13,634 nt of DNA from Verrucomicrobiales bacterium (GTDB lineage: Bacteria > Verrucomicrobiota > Verrucomicrobiia > Verrucomicrobiales > DEV007), in contig JABDJT010000095.1 in the NCBI GenBank assembly GCA_013003335.1, positions 1-13,634 on the forward strand, written 5' to 3'. This document shows positions 1-8,270 of this stretch, piece after piece. The position numbers were made by a program, and so were the translations under genes. A model generated the notes under the pieces. That model searched no databases. It had not been told where the DNA came from and was given only the letters and a program-made list of their open reading frames with translations. Numbering within the stretch: position 1 is the first letter of the stretch; each line of letters starts with the position of its first letter.

Positions 1-1
1 G

Positions 2-2809
2 CTGGACACAGAAGCCGGAGCGAAGGCGGATCTCGGGGATGGTTTCGCCGCTTTCGTCGCGAAGGACTTGGAAAAATCGGAAGCGATTTACCGGATTTTT
101 CAGGACGACCGGACGGAGGTGATGCCACCGCCGGATGCGGTGAAGCAGCTTTCGGATGCGGAAAAATCGACGCTCAGGAAATGGGTCGAGCAGGGTGCGG
201 AATGGGCGGAACACTGGAGCTTTGTTCCCCCGAAAAAAGCGGATACAGAAGGCACTCCGGTTGACTATTTTGTGGAGCGGAAGCTGAAAGAAAACGACCT
301 CGATTTTTCACCGGAGGCGAAAAAGGAAACGCTGATTCGCCGGGTGACGCTCGATCTGACAGGCCTGCCGCCAACGGTTGTGGAGGTGGATGCGTTTCTC
401 GCAGATGACTCGCCGGGCGCGTATGAAAAAGTCGTCGACCGGCTGCTGAAATCACCGCGCTACGCCGAGCGGATGACCTGGCAATGGCTGGAGGCGGCGC
501 GGTACGCGGACACCGACGGTTATCAAAATGACGGCCCGCGTGACATGTGGCGTTGGCGGGACTGGGTCATCGCCGCGTATGCTAAAAACATGCCGTTCGA
601 TCAATTCACGATCGAACAACTTGCAGGCGATTTGTTGGAGAATCCGACCGAGGAACAATTGATCGCGACCGGGTTCAATCGGAATCATCGCTACAATTCC
701 GAGGCGGGGCTGGTGCTGGAGGAATTTCTGCTTGAGAACGCCGTCGATCGCGTGGACACGACCTCGACGGTCTGGATGGGCGTGACGATGAGCTGCGCAC
801 GCTGTCATGATCACAAATACGATCCGTTTTCGCAGCGCGAATACTACCAACTCATCTCGTTTTTCGACGCCGTGCCCGAATCCGGCCGAGCTATCAAATT
901 TGGAAATTCCGAGCCTTGGATGAAGGCACCAACAGCGGAGCAGAACGCGAAGCTCGCTGAATTCGATACCAAAATCGAGGAGGCCAAAGCCGCCTTCGCG
1001 AAATTCGAAACCCAGATCGAGGACCATCTCGCCTCACAGGGATCGCCCGGCCCGCCGCCGTATCCGCCGATCATCACGCGCGGGCTGGATCATCATTTTA
1101 CCAAGGACAGCGAGGATCCGATCGTCGCCGACGGCGAAAAACCGGTCGTCATTTCGAAGAAAAAGATCCCCGGCCTGATCTGCAACGGCCGATTCTCCAT
1201 CGCGTTCAAGATGAAACCGGAGCAGATCGAGAGCGGCGCGGTATTATCGAACGAAACCGGCGACACGACTCGGAAAGGGATTTTCGTCGCCTTTCGGGAC
1301 AGCCATTTGCGGTTCTCGATCAACTCCCGGTGGATTGCCGGTGTCGCAATGCTGGAGACGATTCGAAAATTTGAGCCGGGCGAAACAGTCCACATCACGC
1401 TTACGAACGACGGCACACAGCGGGCGCAAGGGATGCAGATTTTTGTCGATGGAGTGCCAGTTGAAGTGCGTGAGTTGTACAACACGAACAGCAACGCCAG
1501 CGGCCGCGAAACTGGTGGCCCGATAAATGTGGGCGGCAGCAAGCATCTTGGAAACTGGAAGGGTGAAGTTAGCGATTTGCGGTTTTACACAAGCCGGACG
1601 CTGGAGCAAAACGAAGTGCGCCTGCTTGCGAGTGGTTACGACTCCCGCCAGTTTCTTCTCGAAAGCAATGGCTTTGGCAAAGCGGTTTCCGACGCATGGC
1701 GACGGATCGAAAATTTGAAGGAACAGCGTCAGAAATTTCACGACTCGCTCCCGACAACGATGATCATGGTCGAAGGCTTGAAGCCGGAGCCAACCCGGCT
1801 GCGGGTCCGGGGCGAATATCACAACAAGGGCGATGTCGTGGAATCGAGCGTACCGGCCATTCTCCCTTCTATCTCTGAAAATCCGAACCGGCTCGACTTC
1901 GCGAAATGGCTTGTTAGCGGAGAACACCCGCTCACCGCCCGCGTTGTTGTGAATCGCTACTGGCAAATGCTTTTCGGACGTGGCCTGGTAAAAACGGCGG
2001 AGGATTTTGGAGCACAGGGTGAGCTGCCGAGTCACCCGGAATTACTCGATTGGCTCTCTGTCGAATTCGTCGAAAGCGGCTGGGATGTGCGGCACATTTT
2101 GAAAACGATTGTGACGAGCCGGACCTATCGACAGGCCTCCGAAATCCGGTCGGAACATCTCGAAAAGGACCCGGAAAATGCGTTGCTGGCCCGCGCACCA
2201 CGACTCCGCCTCGGCGGCAATATCCTTCGGGATCAGGCATTATTTTTGGGCGGTTTATTAGTCGAAAAACAGGGCGGTCCTTCCGTGAAACCGTATCAGC
2301 CGGCGCGGCTCTGGCGCGAAGCCAGCAACTTTTCCTACAATGTCGGCAAGGGCGACGACCTCTATCGCCGCAGTCTCTATACCTATTGGAAACGCACGCT
2401 CGCTCCGCCATCGATGGCCCTGCTCGACACCGCCGACCGCGAATGGTGTAGCGTGAAACCGAAGCGGACCAACACCCCGCTTCAGGCGCTGACGCTCATG
2501 AACGAAACCGGATTTTTTGAGTCCGCCCGGAAGTTTGCCGAGCGGATTTTGGCCGAAGAACCCGATGCCCGCGCCGAATTCGCCTTTCGCGCCGTCACCT
2601 CACGATCGCCGACTGCCGACGAACTCGCCATTCTGAAAAGTGCGTGGGACGGCTACGCCGCTGAGTTTTCCGGTCCGGCAGCGGCTAAAAAATCCCTCTC
2701 CGTCGGCGATTCCAAACCCGATCCAAAATTCGATCCGGTCGAACTGGCGACGGCTGCGGCGTTGGCGAACATGCTGTTGAACCTGGACGAGGCCACGGTT
2801 CGGGAGTGA
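2..2809 (+). CDS. DUF1549/DUF1553 (PSCyt1-PSCyt2-PSD1) cytochrome-type protein with LamG-like insert, 5'-truncated by window edge
   Basis: The reading frame is open to the left edge. The residues before the first possible start codon (TTG at 68) still align with the PSCyt1 part of the paralogue at 3914, including a shared SEAIYR/SEIIYR and DDRTE-x-MPP segment. The true start and the first CxxCH haem motif are therefore outside the window. In order I see the tail of PSCyt1, then DUF1549 (about 257-880) with a CARCH haem-type motif at 794-808 followed by DHKYDPF. Next comes a LamG/concanavalin-like beta-sandwich (about 1080-1635), recognisable from its FSIAFKMKP, IFVDG and WKGEVSDLRFY segments. 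DUF1553 (about 1800-2790) follows, with VVNRYWQMLFGRGLV, GELPSHPELLDWL and NTPLQALTLMNE. These families are typical of Planctomycetes and Verrucomicrobia and usually pair with DUF1501 genes. They are thought to be exported and possibly act in polysaccharide breakdown or redox, but no activity is established. A hairpin repeat begins 7 bases after the stop. Confidence 0.93.
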   Translation: MDTEAGAKADLGDGFAAFVAKDLEKSEAIYRIFQDDRTEVMPPPDAVKQLSDAEKSTLRKWVEQGAEWAEHWSFVPPKKADTEGTPVDYFVERKLKENDLDFSPEAKKETLIRRVTLDLTGLPPTVVEVDAFLADDSPGAYEKVVDRLLKSPRYAERMTWQWLEAARYADTDGYQNDGPRDMWRWRDWVIAAYAKNMPFDQFTIEQLAGDLLENPTEEQLIATGFNRNHRYNSEAGLVLEEFLLENAVDRVDTTSTVWMGVTMSCARCHDHKYDPFSQREYYQLISFFDAVPESGRAIKFGNSEPWMKAPTAEQNAKLAEFDTKIEEAKAAFAKFETQIEDHLASQGSPGPPPYPPIITRGLDHHFTKDSEDPIVADGEKPVVISKKKIPGLICNGRFSIAFKMKPEQIESGAVLSNETGDTTRKGIFVAFRDSHLRFSINSRWIAGVAMLETIRKFEPGETVHITLTNDGTQRAQGMQIFVDGVPVEVRELYNTNSNASGRETGGPINVGGSKHLGNWKGEVSDLRFYTSRTLEQNEVRLLASGYDSRQFLLESNGFGKAVSDAWRRIENLKEQRQKFHDSLPTTMIMVEGLKPEPTRLRVRGEYHNKGDVVESSVPAILPSISENPNRLDFAKWLVSGEHPLTARVVVNRYWQMLFGRGLVKTAEDFGAQGELPSHPELLDWLSVEFVESGWDVRHILKTIVTSRTYRQASEIRSEHLEKDPENALLARAPRLRLGGNILRDQALFLGGLLVEKQGGPSVKPYQPARLWREASNFSYNVGKGDDLYRRSLYTYWKRTLAPPSMALLDTADREWCSVKPKRTNTPLQALTLMNETGFFESARKFAERILAEEPDARAEFAFRAVTSRSPTADELAILKSAWDGYAAEFSGPAAAKKSLSVGDSKPDPKFDPVELATAAALANMLLNLDEATVRE

Positions 2810-2815
2810 GCGAAA

Positions 2816-2858
2816 CGAACCAACAGGGTTTGTTCGGCAAATCAACCCTGTTGCTTCG
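2816..2858 (+). repeat. Hairpin repeat element, copy 1
   Basis: The left arm 2816-2830 pairs with 2844-2858, with a single C-C mismatch and a 13-base loop. The left arm and loop carry GAACCAACAGGGTTTGTTC, which matches two other copies in the window (8271-8311 and 12905-12950), including the loop GTTC. It starts just after the stop of the DUF1553 gene, so it may act as a terminator or 3'-end stabiliser. No T-run follows on the + strand, so a classical intrinsic terminator is not obvious here. Confidence 0.75.
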
Positions 2859-2902
2859 GATCGGGTGTTTTCAGACAGAAGGGTTTCAGCTAGGATGGAA
2901 AG

Positions 2903-3235
2903 ATGGATGGAAAAACGATCTTCTCTGTTGCGTCCGGAATCATTGCTTTTGTCTGCATGATCGCGGCTGTCGGCTTGGGGCTCATTTTGATGCGACAGGG
3001 ACAAATGACCGCGGAATTGCAGCGAGCGGCTGAAATGACGAATCTTCGTACGGAGCAATTGGCGCGGGATTTGTCCCAAAGCGAAAATCGACTGGCCGAA
3101 GAAATACAGAGGAGAGTTGAACTGAGTGATGAGAGGGATCTGACGGCCGCCCGGTTGGCAGAAGCTGAGCAATCGAACTTACGACTGAAAACTCAATTGG
3201 AAGCAGCCCGCTCGGAGTTGGAGAAGCGAAAGTAA
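2903..3235 (+). CDS. Small membrane-anchored coiled-coil protein (hypothetical)
   Basis: This is a 110-residue protein I do not recognise as a named family. Residues about 5-31 form one hydrophobic membrane segment (IFSVASGIIAFVCMIAAVGLGLILM). The rest, about 35-110, is strongly charged and rich in E, R, L, A and Q, and it should form a long alpha-helical coiled coil. The likely topology is a single N-terminal anchor with an extended helix, but which side of the membrane the helix occupies cannot be told. The ATG at 2903 is preceded by AGGA at 2892-2895 with 7 bases of spacing, one of the better ribosome-binding sites in the window. It lies 93 bases after the DUF1553 gene, beyond a hairpin element, so it may be transcribed separately. 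Length and composition resemble short divisome or scaffold-like coiled-coil proteins, but no function is assigned. Confidence 0.8.
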   Translation: MDGKTIFSVASGIIAFVCMIAAVGLGLILMRQGQMTAELQRAAEMTNLRTEQLARDLSQSENRLAEEIQRRVELSDERDLTAARLAEAEQSNLRLKTQLEAARSELEKRK

Positions 3236-3306
3236 CCCCTGCCCACCACTCGTTGTTCTAAGATTTTTCCCATCGAAAGGTTGGGTGACATCAGCGACTG
3301 ATAAGA

Positions 3307-3861
3307 ATGCACCGGGACCCGCTACTGAAACTGATTTTCGATTATGGCCGCCGCTATCCGGAGGAATCTGCCACGGTTGGCAGATTCCTCGAGTTTGTAG
3401 AAAGCCAACCCGATTGTTTCCAGCGTTCTCTCGCGATTGGACACCTCACGGGAGCGGCCTGGCTGGTCAATGCGAAGGGAGATTCGGTTTTGTTGACCCA
3501 TCACCGCAAGCTTGAGAAATGGCTCCAGCCCGGCGGACACGCAGATGGCGAAACGGATATTTTCAAAGTCGCGAAAACCGAGGCGGATGAGGAGACCGGC
3601 CTTCGCCCAATCGAGCCAATCGTCGATCAAATTTTCGACCTCGATATTCACACGATTCCCGCCCGCAAAAATGAGCCGGAGCATGAACACTTCGACGTGC
3701 GTTTTGCTTTTCGTCATTGCGGCAGTGGCGAATTTACCGTCAGCCACGAGTCGATCGACCTGGCCTGGGTTCCATTGGAAAAACTGAGCGAATATACGAC
3801 AGAGGAATCGATCGAGCGGATGGCGCGGAAGTACCGAAGCCTGCACGATCAAGCCGCCTAA
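3307..3861 (+). CDS. NUDIX hydrolase
   Basis: This is a 184-residue protein of the NUDIX fold, whose members hydrolyse nucleoside diphosphates linked to another moiety. The NUDIX box begins at about residue 76 (WLQPGGHADGE, then TEADEETGL). The metal-binding glutamates of the E-x-x-EE core are present, but the usual Arg before the first Glu is Thr, and the box fits the GGHADG variant subfamily rather than the strict consensus. The N-terminal region ends in an SLAIGHLTGAAWLV strand, and the C-terminal part contains EHEHFDVRFAF and LAWVPLEKL, as expected for a full-length member. The ATG at 3307 gives the expected N-terminus, although no clear Shine-Dalgarno is visible. A perfect 13-bp inverted repeat lies inside codons about 19-28. 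The substrate cannot be predicted. The gene is 71 bases after the coiled-coil gene and 52 bases before the next gene. Confidence 0.9.
   Translation: MHRDPLLKLIFDYGRRYPEESATVGRFLEFVESQPDCFQRSLAIGHLTGAAWLVNAKGDSVLLTHHRKLEKWLQPGGHADGETDIFKVAKTEADEETGLRPIEPIVDQIFDLDIHTIPARKNEPEHEHFDVRFAFRHCGSGEFTVSHESIDLAWVPLEKLSEYTTEESIERMARKYRSLHDQAA
3361..3390. repeat. Perfect 13-bp inverted repeat inside the NUDIX gene
   Basis: GAGGAATCTGCCA at 3361-3373 and its exact reverse complement at 3378-3390 are separated by the 4-base loop CGGT. The structure would form a stable hairpin in the mRNA about 55 bases after the start codon. Confidence 0.9.
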
Positions 3862-3913
3862 TTCTGCACAATTGCGCTAGGGAAGGCACGGCCGACTGGG
3901 CTAGTTTGTGTGG

Positions 3914-6889
3914 ATGACGAATTTCTGGTCATGGTTTCTCTGCAGCGTTCTCTGGATCGCCTCGATCCAATTTTCGAACGGCCAGGAAAAGATCGATTTC
4001 GCACGGGATATCCGGCCGATTTTGTCGGATCGCTGTTTCAAGTGCCACGGGTTCGACGATGCGGCGCGAGAAGCGGATCTCGGATTGCACACCTTTGATG
4101 CAGCGACTGCAGATCTCGGTGGATACCAGGCAATCAAGCCGGGTGACGCAGAAAACAGCGAAATTATTTACCGAATGGAATCGGACGACCGGACGGAAGC
4201 CATGCCGCCGGCGAAGGCAAACAAGCCGAGATTGACCCCGGAGGAGATCGCGAAGTTCAAGCAGTGGATCAATGAAGGGGCGAAATACGAGCAGCATTGG
4301 GCGTTTGTGCATCCGAGGGAACGAACATCGAACATCGAACGTCCAACGCCGAACATCGAACTTGGAGAAAACGAAATCGATTTTTTTGTGGGGCGTCGAC
4401 TGAAACAAGAAGGGTTCAATTTTTCGCCTGAGGCGGATCCCCACACGCTCATCCGACGAGTGTATCTCGATTTGATCGGCATCCCACCGACTCCCAATCA
4501 GGCGGATGAATTCGCAGGTAAAATAAAGTCGGAAGGTTTTCTACCGGCCATGGAATCGGTCATCGACGAACTGCTCGCCTCTCCGCAATACGGCGAAAAA
4601 TGGGCGCGCCACTGGCTTGATCTGTCACGTTACGCGGACACGAATGGTTATGAGAAAGACCGGCCGCGGTCGATCTGGCCGTATCGCGACTGGGTCATCA
4701 CGGCGCTGAATGCGGACATGCCCTACGATCAGTTTACGATCGAACAGCTCGCCGGCGATATGCTGCCGAATGCGACGCTCGATCAGAAAATCGCGACCGG
4801 TTTTCACAGAAACACAATGATGAACGAGGAGGGCGGGATCGATCCGCTGGAATATCGCTATCACGCGATGGTCGATCGCGTTGCGACAACCGGCACGGTT
4901 TGGATGGGATTGACGACCGGCTGCGCGCAGTGCCACACGCACAAATTCGATCCAATCACGCACACCGATTACTTTGCGCTATTCGCGCTGCTGAACAACG
5001 CCGACGAACCGGACCTTGATGTGCCGACCGAGGCCGTTCACACCAGCCGCGCAGATATCCGGAGGCAGGTTCGACGTGAAGAACACGACCTGATGTCGAA
5101 GATCGACCCTGACAAATTTCAAAAGTGGCTCGAGTCAGAGAAGGCAGCGGTAGTCGAATGGAAAACGATCCGCCCGACTGAAGCGAAATCGAATTTGCCG
5201 AGGCTGGCGATTTTGAAAGACGATTCCGTGTTGGCGAGCGGCGATTTCACGAAGCGGGATGTTTACGATTTGAAATTTGATCTCTCCGGAATCGAAAAAC
5301 CAATTACCGCAATTCGCCTGGAAGCCCTGCCGCATCCGAGCCTGCCGGCCCACGGCCCCGGAACGGCTTACTACGAAGGTCGGAAAGGTGATTTTTTCCT
5401 GAGCGAAATGATCGCCAAAATCGACAGCACAAAAGTCGGGTTCCATGAGCCGTCGATCAGCTTTGGTAAAATTTATATCGGTTCCGGAAAAGTCGTGCCG
5501 GAAGGCGTCTACGACGGCAACGGTTCATCCGGATGGTCGACCGCAACGGCGGAAGGCAGGCGTCACGAACTCGTGCTGAACTTCAAGAAGCCGATCTCCG
5601 GAAAAGTGCTCGATTTGAACCTGCTTTTCGAGCGGCATTTTGTGGCTGCGTTAGGACGATTTCGGATTTCCGTTTCGACCGATGAAAAAATCGCCAAAGC
5701 CCGGGCGAGCGATCTGGATTTGGCAACCGCAGAGGAATCGGAATTGAAGCGACTTTACGTCCGCGAGTCGCCGGAGTTCGCCGAGGCGCGAAAAGAAATC
5801 GAAGCGCTGGAGAAGAAGGTCCCGGCGTTCCCCACCACTCTGGTTTTGCGCGAGCGCCCGGCGGACAACACTCGACCCACGTTCCGGCATCACCGCGGCG
5901 AATATTTGCAGGTGAAAGAGCCCGTTGCACCCGCCGTTCCGGCGATTTTTGTACCGATCGAAAGCGAAGCGAATCGGCTGAATTTTGCGAAATGGCTGGT
6001 CTCAGAGAAAAATCCACTGGCCGCCCGGGTAGCGGTGAATCGTGCCTGGCGGGCCTTTTTCGGGCGGGGAATTGTCCATACGGCAGGCGATTTCGGGTTG
6101 CAATCTAAGCTGCCCAGCCATCCGGATTTGCTCGACTGGTTGGCGGTCGATTTGATCGACGACGGCTGGTCGATGAAACGCCTCCACAAAAAAATCGTGT
6201 TGAGCCGGACCTATCGCCAAAGCTCGGTCGTGACACCGGAGTCGCTCAGAACCGACCCGAAAAATATTCTGCTGGGTCGCGGTCCGCGATTCCGAATGAG
6301 CGGCGAAATGATTCGCGATTCCGCCCTCGCCGCGAGCGGACTGCTCACCCAAAAAATCGGTGGACCGAGCGTGTACCCGCCCCAGCCTGCCAGTGTCGCG
6401 GCGGCGGCGTACGGGAATACCAAGTGGCCAGCCGCGACCGGCCCGGATCGCTACCGCCGCAGCCTTTACACGTTTTCCAAGCGCACTGCTCCCTTTGCCG
6501 CGTATCTCACTTTTGACGGCCCGACCGGCGAAAGCTGCCTTGCCCGTCGCGAAATTTCCAATACCCCACTGCAATCGCTGACCCTGCTAAACGACGAAAT
6601 GTTTCTCGAAACAGCCCGTGCCCTGGCTGCCTCCTGTTTCAATCCAACAGAAGCATTTCGTCAATCAGAGCCGGCTGGATTGAAAATATTCCGGACTGTC
6701 TTAACCCGCGAACCAACCGATGCCGAGCTTGCCGGCATTGATGCGTTTTTCAAAACCCAGCTCGCCCGACTCGAATCGGGCGAGCTTTCGGCGAAAGACA
6801 TCTGCGGAAAAGATGATCCCACCCTCGCTTCCTGGACGTTGGTGGCGCGGGTCATTTTGAATCTCGACGAAGCTGTAACCAAATCATGA
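3914..6889 (+). CDS. DUF1549/DUF1553 planctomycete-type cytochrome c protein (PSCyt1-PSCyt2-PSD1)
   Basis: From the ATG at 3914 this is 991 residues. A GTG at 3908 is the only other in-frame start, because a TAG lies at 3902. A hydrophobic N-terminus (about 4-22, ending SNGQ) looks like a signal peptide but has no basic residue. PSCyt1 follows with haem motif CFKCH (41-45) and probable axial Met in EAMPP (about 97). DUF1549 spans about 155-370 with a second CxxCH, CAQCH (337-341), followed by THKFDP. Residues about 415-595 form a beta-rich region resembling a galactose-binding-like domain. After a short helix, DUF1553 (about 655-985) carries AVNRAWRAFFGRGI, KLPSHPDLLDWL and NTPLQSLTLLND. The protein is a paralogue of the gene at the left edge. 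A tandem 7-base repeat encodes a 14-residue linker between PSCyt1 and DUF1549. The stop overlaps the start of the DUF1501 gene (ATGA), so the two are probably translated together. Biochemical function is unknown. Confidence 0.95.
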   Translation: MTNFWSWFLCSVLWIASIQFSNGQEKIDFARDIRPILSDRCFKCHGFDDAAREADLGLHTFDAATADLGGYQAIKPGDAENSEIIYRMESDDRTEAMPPAKANKPRLTPEEIAKFKQWINEGAKYEQHWAFVHPRERTSNIERPTPNIELGENEIDFFVGRRLKQEGFNFSPEADPHTLIRRVYLDLIGIPPTPNQADEFAGKIKSEGFLPAMESVIDELLASPQYGEKWARHWLDLSRYADTNGYEKDRPRSIWPYRDWVITALNADMPYDQFTIEQLAGDMLPNATLDQKIATGFHRNTMMNEEGGIDPLEYRYHAMVDRVATTGTVWMGLTTGCAQCHTHKFDPITHTDYFALFALLNNADEPDLDVPTEAVHTSRADIRRQVRREEHDLMSKIDPDKFQKWLESEKAAVVEWKTIRPTEAKSNLPRLAILKDDSVLASGDFTKRDVYDLKFDLSGIEKPITAIRLEALPHPSLPAHGPGTAYYEGRKGDFFLSEMIAKIDSTKVGFHEPSISFGKIYIGSGKVVPEGVYDGNGSSGWSTATAEGRRHELVLNFKKPISGKVLDLNLLFERHFVAALGRFRISVSTDEKIAKARASDLDLATAEESELKRLYVRESPEFAEARKEIEALEKKVPAFPTTLVLRERPADNTRPTFRHHRGEYLQVKEPVAPAVPAIFVPIESEANRLNFAKWLVSEKNPLAARVAVNRAWRAFFGRGIVHTAGDFGLQSKLPSHPDLLDWLAVDLIDDGWSMKRLHKKIVLSRTYRQSSVVTPESLRTDPKNILLGRGPRFRMSGEMIRDSALAASGLLTQKIGGPSVYPPQPASVAAAAYGNTKWPAATGPDRYRRSLYTFSKRTAPFAAYLTFDGPTGESCLARREISNTPLQSLTLLNDEMFLETARALAASCFNPTEAFRQSEPAGLKIFRTVLTREPTDAELAGIDAFFKTQLARLESGELSAKDICGKDDPTLASWTLVARVILNLDEAVTKS
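4323..4364 (+). repeat. Tandem heptamer repeat (GAACATC type), six units, in frame in CDS
   Basis: Six consecutive 7-base units read GAACATC, GAACATC, GAACGTC, CAACGCC, GAACATC and GAACTTG. Total length is 42 bases, a multiple of three, so the frame is kept. The encoded stretch is TSNIERPTPNIEL-like, and the paralogue at 2-2809 has a shorter, unrelated linker at this point. Confidence 0.85.
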
Positions 6890-8259
6890 ACCTCCATTCT
6901 TCCACCCGTCGACAATTTTTCGAGACCTGTGGCATTGGCCTGGGCAAAATTGCCCTCGGTTCGATGCTAACTGCCGGGATTTCCCGTGCAGCGACCCATT
7001 TCGCGCCGAAGGCAAAGCGGGTGATTTACCTGTTCATGGCCGGGGCTCCGAGCCAGTTGGAGCTTTTTGATAACAAACCGAAGCTGGTGGAATTCGACGG
7101 CAAACCGATTCCGCCGGAAGTGATCGCGGGGCAGCGATACGCGTTTATCCAGCCGGATGCCGCGGTTTTGGCTCCGCGTTTCCCCTTCGCCAAACACGGC
7201 CAGAGCGGGCAGGAATTGTCGGACCGCCTTCCGCACCTGGCCAAGGTGGCGGACGAAATCGCGATCGTGAAATCAGTTCACACGGATCAGTTCAATCATT
7301 CGCCGGCGCAGATTTTTGTGAACACCGGCGGACCAATTCCGGGGCGACCTTCGATGGGTTCGTGGTTGAGCTACGGGTTGGGATCAGAAACGCAGGATTT
7401 GCCGGGGTTCGTGGTTTTGAAATCGGGCGGAAATTTGAGCGGCGGGGCAGCGATGTGGAGCGCGGGATTTTTGCCAGGCAAACACGCCGGCGTTCCGTTT
7501 CGCGAATCGGGAGACCCGATTTTGCACGTCTCAAATCCGAAGGGAATCGACGATCAAGCCCAACGTGACTCACTAGATTTAATCAAGAAATTGAATCAGC
7601 AGCACCTGAAGGCCGTGGCCGATCCGGAAATTCAGACCCGGATCAACAGCTACGAAATGGCCTGGCGGATGCAGTCCGCGGCCCCTGAGCTGACGGATTT
7701 TTCGAAGGAACCGAAATCGGTGATGGATTCCTATGGGAAAGGCGATTACGCCAAAAATTGCCTCTTGGCGCGGCGATTGATCGAACGCGGCGTGCGCTTC
7801 GTGCAGGTGTATCACTCGGGCTGGGATCACCACTCGCAGGTGGAAAACGGCGTGAAAAAACAGGCCGAAGCGACCGATCAGGGCAGCGCGGCATTGATTA
7901 AAGATTTGAAAGATCGCGGTTTGCTGGATGACACGCTGATCGTCTGGGGTGGCGAATTCGGCCGCACCCCGATGGTGGAAGCAAGTGCTGCCTTAAACCG
8001 CAGCCAGGGCCGAGATCATCACCCGCAGGCCTTCACGATGTGGTTTGCGGGAGGTGGAATCAAGCCGGGCATTACGATCGGGCAGACCGACGAATTGGGC
8101 TTCAACGTCGTCGAAGATCCGGTGCACGTGCACGACGTGCAGGCCACGATTCTGCATCTGTTAGGAATCGATCACGAGAAACTGACATACCAGTATCAGG
8201 GCCGGGATTTTCGACTGACCGATGTGCACGGTCATGTCGTAAAAAAACTGCTGGCGTGA
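6886..8259 (+). CDS. DUF1501 family protein with Tat signal
   Basis: This is a 457-residue member of DUF1501, a family within the alkaline phosphatase/sulfatase-like superfamily that is abundant in Planctomycetes and Verrucomicrobia. The N-terminus has a twin-arginine motif, TRRQFF (7-12), followed by a hydrophobic stretch ending in ISRAA. This predicts export of the folded protein by the Tat pathway. Family signatures are FMAGAPSQLELFD near residue 50, the YHSGWDHHSQ segment, WGGEFGRTPMVE, GRDHHPQAFTMWFAGGG and the C-terminal IDHEKLTYQYQGRDFRLTDV. The His and Asp residues in these motifs are plausible metal ligands. Its ATG at 6886 overlaps the TGA of the DUF1549/DUF1553 gene, the standard arrangement for this pair, and implies a joint extracytoplasmic role. 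The substrate is unknown. A hairpin repeat starts 11 bases after the stop and the next gene converges on it. Confidence 0.95.
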   Translation: MNLHSSTRRQFFETCGIGLGKIALGSMLTAGISRAATHFAPKAKRVIYLFMAGAPSQLELFDNKPKLVEFDGKPIPPEVIAGQRYAFIQPDAAVLAPRFPFAKHGQSGQELSDRLPHLAKVADEIAIVKSVHTDQFNHSPAQIFVNTGGPIPGRPSMGSWLSYGLGSETQDLPGFVVLKSGGNLSGGAAMWSAGFLPGKHAGVPFRESGDPILHVSNPKGIDDQAQRDSLDLIKKLNQQHLKAVADPEIQTRINSYEMAWRMQSAAPELTDFSKEPKSVMDSYGKGDYAKNCLLARRLIERGVRFVQVYHSGWDHHSQVENGVKKQAEATDQGSAALIKDLKDRGLLDDTLIVWGGEFGRTPMVEASAALNRSQGRDHHPQAFTMWFAGGGIKPGITIGQTDELGFNVVEDPVHVHDVQATILHLLGIDHEKLTYQYQGRDFRLTDVHGHVVKKLLA

Positions 8260-8270
8260 AACGGAAAAAT

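Noticed and set aside
1244..2035. Long open frame of 263 codons on the - strand opposite the first DUF1549/DUF1553 gene
   Set aside because: It lies wholly antisense to a well-supported gene, has no recognisable domain, and several similar antisense frames appear throughout, as expected in GC-rich coding DNA.
2806..3033. 75-codon + strand frame starting at the end of the DUF1553 gene
   Set aside because: It overlaps the hairpin repeat and the coiled-coil gene in another frame, with no Shine-Dalgarno and no family features.
3862..3913. Possible terminator between the NUDIX gene and the following cytochrome-type gene
   Set aside because: Only short CTAG repeats are found; there is no stable stem and no T-run.
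4168..4497. - strand frames containing MFDVR-like residues
   Set aside because: These are the antisense translation of the GAACATC repeat, not a protein; such peptides are a known kind of spurious annotation.
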